Origin: Saprospiraceae bacterium
GTDB taxonomy: Bacteria; Bacteroidota; Bacteroidia; Chitinophagales; Saprospiraceae
NCBI GenBank assembly: GCA_016715965.1
Contig: JADJXG010000001.1
Coordinates: 2,361,501-2,425,500, forward strand
DNA: 64,000 bases
Direction of reading: 5' to 3'
A program made the position numbers and the translations under genes. Under the pieces are notes generated by a model. That model saw only the letters and a list, made by a program, of their open reading frames with translations, was not told the DNA's origin and searched no databases. Shown here piece after piece: positions 36,865 through 44,697 of this stretch (the stretch's first letter is position 1; each line of letters begins with the position of its first letter).

Positions 36865-37956
36865 ATGAGACACTTGTATTTAATTCTATTTTTTTGGGCT
36901 CAGTATTTGAATGCTCAGGTCGATGACTCTGAATTCAAACGCATTGTTGAGTTCGATGAATTTCATTTTGTCAATTATTCCATACCAGAGGACGTGGCGG
37001 TGGAATCATTGGACAACATGGATCTGGCAGAAGCAATTCCATATACTTCTAAGATTCATGTTAAAATAATGGTAAACCAATACAATCAACTTTCAGTTGA
37101 AAGAATTTATTTTCCTGGTCCAACTTCCATTAGTAGATATCCTGGAATTGGTCGATCTATTTACGATGGTAGTTCGCTTAGGCTTTTTGATAAAAATGGA
37201 AAGGAATTAAATGAAAATACTGATCCGGCAAAAGTTTCAAGCGAGATTACAACTTTATCAGATGAACAAATCCAAATGCTGGGATTTGAGCACGAGATAA
37301 AATCTCCTACTTTGGAACAGATTGAATTGTTAGCTCAGGAAGGGGTGCAGGCTTTTCAAGCTGAAGATAGGAAGTTTTATATGATTAATGGTGAAGTGAA
37401 TTTGATTTCTGATGAAACGAATGGTTATGTAGAGTACAGGTTATTCAATGGTAGTATTCTTGGCTCGGCAGAAATTAAGTATTATCACAACCTTGGATCG
37501 GGCAAGGCAATTTTAAGAAAAAAAATTCACAAAAGTTATTTACCCATAACAACCGGTGCACTAATGGAAGTGCAGGATATTGTTTTATATTCGAACTATC
37601 GCGTTGTGGACCAAGGTACAGAAATTTATAGACAATTCTCTTCTGATGAGTTGGAACTTAATAACCTGACATCTCGTTCATCGGGCATTTCTACTTATAT
37701 TAAGGTTCAACCTCTTGATAGAATGCTTGAAGTTATTGCAATCGAAAATGCAGTATTCAAAATTAATCTACCGACACTTAAAGGATTGAATGCTTCGTTG
37801 GTCTTGGTAAGTTTAGATGGGCGTATATTAAGACATTTACAACTGACAGATGATCGATTAATGCAATTGGATTTGAGCGATCTCTTGCCTGGGAATTACC
37901 TGTTGCATTATTCGGATAGCATGGGTCGCATCACCAATCAAATTATAAACTTTTAA
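36865..37956 (+). CDS. Secreted protein with T9SS-type C-terminal sorting domain
   Basis: The protein has 363 residues with a signal peptide ending YLNAQ. The middle (about 20-280) has no recognised domain; a segment near residue 290 onward (KVQPLDRMLEVIAIENAVF) begins the C-terminal domain. It continues LVLVSLDGRILRHLQ and ends LPGNYLLHYSDSMGRITNQIINF, the strand-turn pattern of a T9SS type A sorting domain. It is the first gene of a cluster with a lipase-like protein 11 nt downstream. Exported to the cell surface; specific function unknown. Confidence 0.75.
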   Translation: MRHLYLILFFWAQYLNAQVDDSEFKRIVEFDEFHFVNYSIPEDVAVESLDNMDLAEAIPYTSKIHVKIMVNQYNQLSVERIYFPGPTSISRYPGIGRSIYDGSSLRLFDKNGKELNENTDPAKVSSEITTLSDEQIQMLGFEHEIKSPTLEQIELLAQEGVQAFQAEDRKFYMINGEVNLISDETNGYVEYRLFNGSILGSAEIKYYHNLGSGKAILRKKIHKSYLPITTGALMEVQDIVLYSNYRVVDQGTEIYRQFSSDELELNNLTSRSSGISTYIKVQPLDRMLEVIAIENAVFKINLPTLKGLNASLVLVSLDGRILRHLQLTDDRLMQLDLSDLLPGNYLLHYSDSMGRITNQIINF

Positions 37957-37967
37957 AATAAAACACC

Positions 37968-39569
37968 ATGAAAACAATACTATATTTCAGTTTATTTCTT
38001 TTATTATCAAAATTTACAATTGCTCAAGTCGGGGCACCTCAAGGTGGTGGTACAATGGGCAGTTCAGGATTTCTCATTAGCCCACAAGGCAGCCAACTAC
38101 CCTATCTGCCTAATTCTCCATCTGGTCCAATGGGTCCTTCAGCACCCGGGGGGCTTCAAGACAGGGGGGTGTTTTGGTTACATGGACTGGGAGGTGCTGA
38201 TGATTCCTGGGCAGATGCAGCGGATGCCACACAACACGGTGGGGCCCCCAATTTTGCCATTCGGGGATATAAAGTGAATTCTCATACCACTGGATTGACC
38301 TATTCTGAGAAATCAACTCTTCTATTGGGCGCACAAGATGTTAGAAATTACCTGGATAGGGTAGCAAGTACCCAAAAGGCTGAGGGTGTGAATCCGAAGT
38401 ACAATTTTATCGTTGCTCATAGTCAGGGCGGGTTGGTCAGTCAGGCTCTTATGTATAAAGACTTTTGTTTTGACCCCAATATTTCAGGCCCAAGTTATGG
38501 AGGAATTGTTACCTTTGGATCTGCTCACAATGGCGCAATGATCATCAATCATGCCGAAAAATTAAAAGATTGGTTGAAATCAGGATGCAATGATCTTACA
38601 GATGGTCCAGCAACAGAATTTACGAATGGTTTTGTTGGTAAACTCTTGGAGCTTATTGTTGATGACGAAAAATTACCATATAAGAAAGTTGTTAAAGAAG
38701 AGCTCTGCGACAAGGTCATTAATGGTTTAACAAAAGTATCCGATATTTTGAAACCGATTACTGCAGATTACGGAGTCCAATATAATGAAGGTCCTCTTTC
38801 TACCTACAAGGAATGTATTGAAGACCATGCCAATGAAATAAGTAAAGTAGCCTTTTATGGAGTAGAGCCTCCTGAGAATCTACCTTGGCGGACATTGGAT
38901 TGGATGATGTTACAAGATGTAAATGGCGTCGATAAATTTCAAGCCAACAGTGATGATACATTGGTTTCGAAAGTGGCGAAAATTAAAAATTATTACACAC
39001 AGAAAGTACTCGAAAAGGAGTTTGAAATATTTGAACTTGAATTTTTACACGACATGCCTTGTAATTGGTGGGATTGGATTACCCGCCCAATACCTTGTGC
39101 TATATATGATGGTAAGTACTATAAAACCATACAGGAAAAAGTTGATTACATGAAAGGTGTTAAATGGTTTGATACAGCGGATGACAAATGGGCTGAGATC
39201 ATTGGGTCCTTGGTTATTGAAAGGAAAACAAGTTATTTTTGCGAGTGTTTTGACAGCAATACAGGACAAGACAGTTATTATGAAATCAAGTCACCTTCGG
39301 AATGTATTAAAAATCCAAAACCCGGCAAAACTTGTAATGTAAATGATCAGTATTATTTTGAAAAATCTTACAAACCATCAGATGGTATCGTCTTAGCTGA
39401 AAGCGCTTCAGAATTCCCTGGAGCCAATAGTTTACCCGTGGGCAGCGCTTCCAGAGAAATGGTGAACTCTTCGCACATGCAGATGAGGAATGATAAGAAT
39501 ACCAGAGATAAATTAACTTTATTAATGAATGGTGATTATGGATTATTTTTCAGTACACCAAAAAGATAA
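37968..39569 (+). CDS. Secreted alpha/beta-hydrolase (lipase/esterase-like)
   Basis: The protein has 533 residues with a signal peptide ending FTIAQ, then a Gly/Pro/Ser-rich stretch (about 20-65). The hydrolase core has an HGLGG oxyanion element in GVFWLHGLGGADDSW and a nucleophile elbow VAHSQGGLVSQ (Ser152; A-x-S-x-G in place of G-x-S-x-G), as in many bacterial lipases. Later acidic and histidine candidates (HNGAMIINHAEKL region) are plausible but not certain. The C-terminal third (CECFDSNTGQD, then CIKNPKPGKTC) is cysteine-containing. No T9SS sorting domain is seen. A strong terminator follows its stop by 2 nt. Confidence 0.75.
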   Translation: MKTILYFSLFLLLSKFTIAQVGAPQGGGTMGSSGFLISPQGSQLPYLPNSPSGPMGPSAPGGLQDRGVFWLHGLGGADDSWADAADATQHGGAPNFAIRGYKVNSHTTGLTYSEKSTLLLGAQDVRNYLDRVASTQKAEGVNPKYNFIVAHSQGGLVSQALMYKDFCFDPNISGPSYGGIVTFGSAHNGAMIINHAEKLKDWLKSGCNDLTDGPATEFTNGFVGKLLELIVDDEKLPYKKVVKEELCDKVINGLTKVSDILKPITADYGVQYNEGPLSTYKECIEDHANEISKVAFYGVEPPENLPWRTLDWMMLQDVNGVDKFQANSDDTLVSKVAKIKNYYTQKVLEKEFEIFELEFLHDMPCNWWDWITRPIPCAIYDGKYYKTIQEKVDYMKGVKWFDTADDKWAEIIGSLVIERKTSYFCECFDSNTGQDSYYEIKSPSECIKNPKPGKTCNVNDQYYFEKSYKPSDGIVLAESASEFPGANSLPVGSASREMVNSSHMQMRNDKNTRDKLTLLMNGDYGLFFSTPKR

Positions 39570-39571
39570 AC

Positions 39572-39610
39572 ATATTGGGCGAGGTAAAACCTTGCCCAAT
39601 ATTTAATTTT
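39572..39610 (+). terminator. Rho-independent terminator after the lipase-like gene
   Basis: A 14-bp stem (39572-39585 with 39589-39602, one G-T wobble) closes a 3-nt AAA loop and is followed by TTAATTTT. It begins 2 nt after the lipase-like stop codon and should separate that gene from the PQQ-propeller gene. Confidence 0.85.
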
Positions 39611-39613
39611 AAA

Positions 39614-40879
39614 ATGATGAAACCCGAAACAATGATTCTCTCAATGCTATTTGCACCATTTTTTTTGGCTTGCTGTGAGCCAGAGGAAAACTTTCCTAAG
39701 CATCCAAAAGTATGCAGTGATACTCAAGTCATAACCAAACTTCTTCCAATTTGGAGTATACCAAGTCGACCAGATACGAATGGAGCAATTATGATTCAAC
39801 CAATATTCTATAAAAATTCATTCATTATGAGTGAAGAAAATGCATTTCCTAATGCACGGTTATCAAGAGTTGAGATTGAAAGTGGAAAAATTATCTGGGA
39901 AAATACAAATTCATTTTTATTAGGTCTTGGAGATAAAATTGATTATTATATTCATAATAATAATCTTTATTATATCTCCCAAACTTCAAGTGATTTACCT
40001 TCAATCAAAGTGATTAATCTTTCAAGTGGTGAGCTAGTATATTTTGAGTTTGATCGTAGTATTCAAAACTACAATGCGAGATATGAAAATTCAATTTATT
40101 ACAAAAAGGAATTTGGAAATATCCCTTTTTCAGACAGCGTTCAAATTTGGAAATTTGATATGGACAGTTACCAGTCTACTTATGTATTTACCATTGAGCA
40201 GGTTAGGGATTATTCGAGCAATCCGGTGGCCATGGTATGTTATGAGTTAGCCAATGGAGATGAAGTTCTGTTTTATCAACAAAGGATGATCAATGACAAT
40301 TTAAATCGAAGGGTGGACACACGCGCTTATAATATTACGCAGAAGAAGTTTATTTGGGCCCATGATTCTGTAGACTACCTACGAAATGGTTCAGTTTGGC
40401 CTTCTGTTTACAAGGAAGGCAAGGTATTTTTTAAGGCTGCTGCAATGTTGTATTGTTATCATGCAGAGACAGGAGAAATCATTTGGCAACAAGATGTAGG
40501 ATCGCGTGTCGGAGGTGATATGCTTTTGGGCAACATGCTGGTAGAAGAGGGGAGGGTAATTGTTCACAGCAATGGCGGTTCAGTATGTTCGTTCGACGCA
40601 ATTTCAGGTGCTCACCAATGGACCACATTAAAATGGGCTGACACCATTAACAATCTTCTTTATTATAAAGGAAAAATTTATACCGCCAGTGGAGCAAATG
40701 GCAGAATCCATTCTTTGGATATTAAGACCGGGCAAAAAATCTGGAACGAACAATCACCCAATTTGAATTGCTATCCAAATGCTCATTTTGGCACTTGTTA
40801 CCCCAATCTGGATCCTGAAACTGGTATCATGATCATCGATGATTTATATTTTACAATGGCCATCGACCTGAATAAATAA
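39614..40879 (+). CDS. PQQ-like beta-propeller lipoprotein
   Basis: From the ATG at 39614 the protein has 421 residues. A lipoprotein signal runs to FFLACCEPEEN (lipobox cysteine about 19). The mature part has PQQ/WD40-like repeats with the tryptophan-containing W-x-x-x motif pattern: SGKIIWENTN, TGEIIWQQDVG, SGAHQWTTLKW, TGQKIWNEQS. This predicts a surface beta-propeller that binds a ligand or partner, as in BamB-like or sensing proteins. A frame from TTG at 39575 is longer but would start inside the upstream terminator. No catalytic role is evident. Confidence 0.75.
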   Translation: MMKPETMILSMLFAPFFLACCEPEENFPKHPKVCSDTQVITKLLPIWSIPSRPDTNGAIMIQPIFYKNSFIMSEENAFPNARLSRVEIESGKIIWENTNSFLLGLGDKIDYYIHNNNLYYISQTSSDLPSIKVINLSSGELVYFEFDRSIQNYNARYENSIYYKKEFGNIPFSDSVQIWKFDMDSYQSTYVFTIEQVRDYSSNPVAMVCYELANGDEVLFYQQRMINDNLNRRVDTRAYNITQKKFIWAHDSVDYLRNGSVWPSVYKEGKVFFKAAAMLYCYHAETGEIIWQQDVGSRVGGDMLLGNMLVEEGRVIVHSNGGSVCSFDAISGAHQWTTLKWADTINNLLYYKGKIYTASGANGRIHSLDIKTGQKIWNEQSPNLNCYPNAHFGTCYPNLDPETGIMIIDDLYFTMAIDLNK

Positions 40880-40971
40880 AATTATAACTTTTAAAAATTT
40901 TCGAATAAATTATTTACATTATGTAATGACTTTAATGATTCAAAATTATTGGTAAATTAATTAACACAACT

Positions 40972-41505
40972 ATGAAAATCCTAATCGTTACAAGTGCTTT
41001 TTTATTTCTGAATTGCATTTCTTCCAATGCACAGTTCGAAATTAAAACCAATCCTATCTTATTCTCAAGTCGCATTCCCAATCTAGGAATTGAATGTGGT
41101 GTAAAACCCAATCTTGGCGTTGAATTAGAATATCTTGTTGCTGGGCTATTTGATAAGAAATTAACGGATAGATTCATGATGCATGGAGTCTCAGCTTCAT
41201 TGAGACATTATTTTACCAAAGACATTGCGATGGCAAGGTTGTATTTAGGTGTTTATTCGTTCTATTCTAAAGAAGAAAATACCTCCAAATATGCCTACAA
41301 TGAGGTTATAAAGTCTTTTACGTTTGGATTGAGATCCGGATACAAACTTCCACTTTACAAGCACTGGATGGTAGAAGGAGGTCTTCAATTTGGAAGGAGA
41401 TTTATGTTCGAAGGTGACCAGCTGCTGGTGCCCGTTACTCCAACTCAAGAGTTTTTTTACAAGTGGGATATTTCAGTGAGATTTAGGATTTGCTTTAGAT
41501 TTTAA
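40972..41505 (+). CDS. Small outer-membrane beta-barrel-like protein
   Basis: The protein has 177 residues with a signal peptide ending SSNAQ. The mature part alternates short strands with aromatic ends, including GIECGVKPNLGVELEY and FTFGLRSGYKLPL, and ends FYKWDISVRFRICFRF, which fits the terminal strand of a small barrel (DUF3575-like). Function is unknown. It is the last gene of the AT-rich 35.7-41.5 kb block and is followed by non-coding sequence with an insertion-sequence remnant. Confidence 0.65.
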   Translation: MKILIVTSAFLFLNCISSNAQFEIKTNPILFSSRIPNLGIECGVKPNLGVELEYLVAGLFDKKLTDRFMMHGVSASLRHYFTKDIAMARLYLGVYSFYSKEENTSKYAYNEVIKSFTFGLRSGYKLPLYKHWMVEGGLQFGRRFMFEGDQLLVPVTPTQEFFYKWDISVRFRICFRF

Positions 41506-41715
41506 ACAATCGCAATAATTGCTATTCCATTTTTTGGTGAACTTGAAAAATTGTGGTCAAATCAAATTTCAAAGAACTAACTCTGAAAACTTTATTTTTT
41601 TTTTTTCAAAACCAGAAAATATTAGATTTGTCAATCTCCCAATCCTCCAACAACTTGTAGAATTACAAAATCAATCCATTTTACTGTAATTAAATTCTGT
41701 TGGTATGTGATGGCC
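41506..41715. other. Non-coding AT-rich sequence with a 12-nt T tract
   Basis: No coding signal is seen between the barrel gene and the IS3 remnant. A T12 run lies at 41595-41606 in very AT-rich surroundings. Confidence 0.4.
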
Positions 41716-41963
41716 TTAGCTTGAATGAGGATGTAAGCAAAAGCTCCTACAAGCATTTGCGATGAATTCCGTTCCATAGTCTGTTCTTATGGATTCCGGC
41801 GGACTATTTATGGGGATGATTTGTTCCATTAGTAGCCCTACCTTCTCAGATGAAAAACCATAATCTGCGCAAGACATCAGTGCCTGTCTGTTCTCATCAT
41901 CGATTGCATTCTATATCCTTAATGGTCTTCCATTGGCAGTTCTGAAGCAAGCATGACAAGGGT
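41716..41963 (-). pseudogene. Remnant of an IS3-family transposase (OrfB, integrase core)
   Basis: Reading the minus strand from about 41963 gives a decayed frame. It contains NGRPLRI, a stop codon (TAG at 41911-41913), then NAIDDENRQALMSCADYGFS and PPESIRTDYGTEFIANA, ending at TAA (41716-41718). These match the rve core of IS3-family OrfB transposases (typically DGRRFRTLNVIDDFNREAL and IRxDNGPEFIS). Only about 75 codons survive, with an in-frame stop and no start, so it is non-functional. The remnant runs up to the stop codon of the tolC-like gene at 41964. No terminal inverted repeats or orfA are visible. Confidence 0.72.
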
Positions 41964-43388
41964 CTACTCATTACCCGCTGCAAATTGAATTGCCTCTTCC
42001 AGGCCTGCAATGAGATGTTGAAGTTGCCAGCTTGATTTTGCTACCTGGTTATTTAAGATCAAGAGCTGTTTTCTGGATTCTAAAAACCGCAATTCTCTCT
42101 GATTGACAATAAACAAACTGCTCTCCCCATTTTGATATTTTGTGTTTTCTGCCTGGAGCATGGTTTCAAGATTTCTGGTGGCCTGAGCAAGGGTTTCTGA
42201 CTGAAGGATGAGTTTTTTATTTTTGGTATATTCCATTTTAATGTCATTTTTAATTTTGACATTGATTCGCTCAAGATTCAACTGACGGACATTCAACTCC
42301 AGCTTGGCCCGGCGGTAATTTCCCCTACCTGATCTTAGAAATAAGGGTAATTCAAATTGTATTCCTGAGTACAAGCTGTTTTTGAGTGCGTATGCACCGG
42401 TACCGAATTGAAATGATCTGGAAAGATTTTGGATGCTCAGGTCTGCACGCGGAAGCATAAATTGGAATCGGTATTTTTTTTCCAGTTCTGCCATTTTAAT
42501 TTCATTGACGGCTTGTTTTATTTCCGGATGAGAGTCGGAGGCAGACAGGTAATACTCAAAATTGGAAGTATTTACTTTTGGAAAAATCTGATCTGAAGGA
42601 ATGATACCGGCTGGTAATTGATAATAGGAGCCATCCTGCAGCCATAAGAAATTACTGATTCGGATTCTGGCTAGCTCCAGCTTTTGATCTGCTTCAATTT
42701 GTTGGGCTTTGATGATTTGCCATTGACTCAATGCTTCAATGGTATCAATAGGAGCCATTTCTCCAATGCCTATGCTAATTTGGATTAAGTTATATCTGAG
42801 CTCATTGACCTGATTCAAGCTATCCAAAAGCATCTTCTGCTGGTGGCATAGTACCCATTCGGCATACACGGTGATGGCTTCCAGCAATAGGTCATTTACA
42901 ATCAGGATTCTTTCTGATTCAGCCATTTTAAGCATTTGTTTTGATTGCAACACGCTCTTCCTGCGCTGATCCATCAGAAGACCTTGCATAAGAGGCAAAT
43001 TAAAACCAATCTGTTGACTCAGGTCTGGAGTGGATTGAGGATTGATCAATGGTCCTGTGTTGTTTAAAGCGGTCAAGTTTAAGTCAATGCCATACCATGT
43101 CGGTATATTTAATTCCAGATTTTGGAGCCGGTAATATTTTTTGTTTTCGAATTCTTTGTCCTGCAAGCGGTAGGAAATCATTGGGTCAAATTGACCTCCG
43201 GAAGCTCTGAGCTGCTCTTCGGCCATTTTATTTATCAAATGAGCCTGTCGTACCACAGGGTGATATTTTATCACAACACTCAAGAATTCTTTAAGGCTTA
43301 ATATTTGGGTCTCCTGACCATAGACAGGTTGGGAGTGGATGATTATGGCAATGATAAATAGGACCAAACAATGGATTGCCGTTTTCAT
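41964..43388 (-). CDS. TolC-family outer-membrane efflux protein
   Basis: The protein has 474 residues with a signal peptide ending PVYGQ and the two long helical repeats of outer-membrane efflux proteins. Examples are HLINKMAEEQLRASGGQFDP in the first half and KLELNVRQLNLERINVKIKND in the second. TolC proteins form a trimeric channel-tunnel across the outer membrane. It is the last gene of the ABC-HlyD-TolC operon, 1 nt after the adaptor stop, which predicts a complete type I-like export machine. It ends next to an IS remnant. Confidence 0.9.
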   Translation of the reverse strand: MKTAIHCLVLFIIAIIIHSQPVYGQETQILSLKEFLSVVIKYHPVVRQAHLINKMAEEQLRASGGQFDPMISYRLQDKEFENKKYYRLQNLELNIPTWYGIDLNLTALNNTGPLINPQSTPDLSQQIGFNLPLMQGLLMDQRRKSVLQSKQMLKMAESERILIVNDLLLEAITVYAEWVLCHQQKMLLDSLNQVNELRYNLIQISIGIGEMAPIDTIEALSQWQIIKAQQIEADQKLELARIRISNFLWLQDGSYYQLPAGIIPSDQIFPKVNTSNFEYYLSASDSHPEIKQAVNEIKMAELEKKYRFQFMLPRADLSIQNLSRSFQFGTGAYALKNSLYSGIQFELPLFLRSGRGNYRRAKLELNVRQLNLERINVKIKNDIKMEYTKNKKLILQSETLAQATRNLETMLQAENTKYQNGESSLFIVNQRELRFLESRKQLLILNNQVAKSSWQLQHLIAGLEEAIQFAAGNE

Positions 43389-43389
43389 T

Positions 43390-44697
43390 TCAATTTTTAT
43401 TTTTTGAATGGTAGAATTCAGGCGGGAAACCGTTTATTTTTCTCCAGATTTCATAAGCTAGCGGAACGTTGCCCAGTAGTATGATGCATTGGGCTCCGGT
43501 ACCAAGTCTCAATGATTTTGGCCATTGTTTATAAGAAGGGTTTGATTGAATCAAGACCCTGATGTTCCCTGATCGGTTAACCTGGTTTTCGACAGCCACA
43601 ACTTTGCCAGAAAACGTCCCAAAGGATTGATCGGGCCAGCCTCCAAAAACCAAAGCCGGAAAACCGTCAAAAACAATTCTCACTTCAAGGTCTTTGTCTA
43701 ATAAGGGTTGATCCATTGGTCTGACAAACAGCTCTACGGCGAATTCAAGATCAGAAGGTATGATGCGTAATAACTTATCTCCCGTCTTAATAATTTCACC
43801 GATTCCTGATTTTTCGATTTCTGTTGCCTGACCACTTTGAGGAGCTAATATATAGTACATTTCATTTCGCAATTTGTAGCTTGAGTACAGATTTTGGAGT
43901 TTAGCAATATCGGCCTCTGCGCTTGCTATTAAGGAGAGTGTTTGATATCTATCTCCTTCTACCTTTGATAATTTTTCATTGTATTCTTGTTTGAGGCTAT
44001 TCAATTCTATCTTCTGGTTGATTAAATCTTGTTTTGTATTGATAAATTTGATTTCCGCACTGATTTTTTTGGCCTGGGCGTTTTGTTGATTTTGTGTCCT
44101 TTGCTCCAGCTGGGTGAGAGAGACCAATCCTCTTTCATGCATTTGTTTTTGACGCTCAAGTTGCGCAGTAGCTATTTGTAATTCACTGGAGGAAGTAAGA
44201 TATTCAGTACTGTCTGCGATCAATCTGACCTCCGTTTGAGAAATTTTGTTCTCCAATTGACTTAGCTTTAAGGTCATGGCCTCTTGAAGAGATTGATATT
44301 GAGTTTCTGCAGTTTCAGCTTTATTGAAATAATTCAGGTTGGCTGTTTCTTTGGCTTTGATTTGTTCTTGTGTTCTTTTCAATAGCTCGGGATCCAAGTA
44401 CTCTAGTTTTATTTCCTGCAATTGTACAAGGGTATCTCCTGCTTTGACCGTTTGCCCTTCCTGAACAAACCATTTAACGACTTTTCCATCGATGGCAGAA
44501 TTAACTTCCTGTGGTCGCTCTTCTTGTCTTAAAGTCGTCACAGTGGCCGTGCCCTGAATATTCTGCGTCCATGGTAAAAACAAAAGTAAAACACAACCAA
44601 AAAATAGACCTGTCATCCACCACCTTATTCCTTGATTGGCTTGATCGCGGTAAATTAGTTTTGCCGATTTTGGCAACAATATGGTTTGATGGGTCAT
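43390..44697 (-). CDS. HlyD-family membrane-fusion (adaptor) protein
   Basis: The protein has 435 residues: one N-terminal membrane segment (about 27-45), then a lipoyl/biotinyl-type half (INSAIDGKVVKWFVQEGQTVKAGDTLVQL, about 66-95), a long coiled-coil hairpin (about 105-270) and a beta-barrel domain (YILAPQSGQATEIEKSG). This is the usual adaptor layout linking an inner-membrane ABC transporter to TolC. The start overlaps the transporter stop by 4 nt, indicating coupled translation. Confidence 0.92.
   Translation of the reverse strand: MTHQTILLPKSAKLIYRDQANQGIRWWMTGLFFGCVLLLFLPWTQNIQGTATVTTLRQEERPQEVNSAIDGKVVKWFVQEGQTVKAGDTLVQLQEIKLEYLDPELLKRTQEQIKAKETANLNYFNKAETAETQYQSLQEAMTLKLSQLENKISQTEVRLIADSTEYLTSSSELQIATAQLERQKQMHERGLVSLTQLEQRTQNQQNAQAKKISAEIKFINTKQDLINQKIELNSLKQEYNEKLSKVEGDRYQTLSLIASAEADIAKLQNLYSSYKLRNEMYYILAPQSGQATEIEKSGIGEIIKTGDKLLRIIPSDLEFAVELFVRPMDQPLLDKDLEVRIVFDGFPALVFGGWPDQSFGTFSGKVVAVENQVNRSGNIRVLIQSNPSYKQWPKSLRLGTGAQCIILLGNVPLAYEIWRKINGFPPEFYHSKNKN

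Noticed and set aside
41595..41606. T12 tract as a terminator
   Set aside because: No stable stem precedes it on the plus strand; it may simply be AT-rich drift or a sequencing-prone homopolymer.
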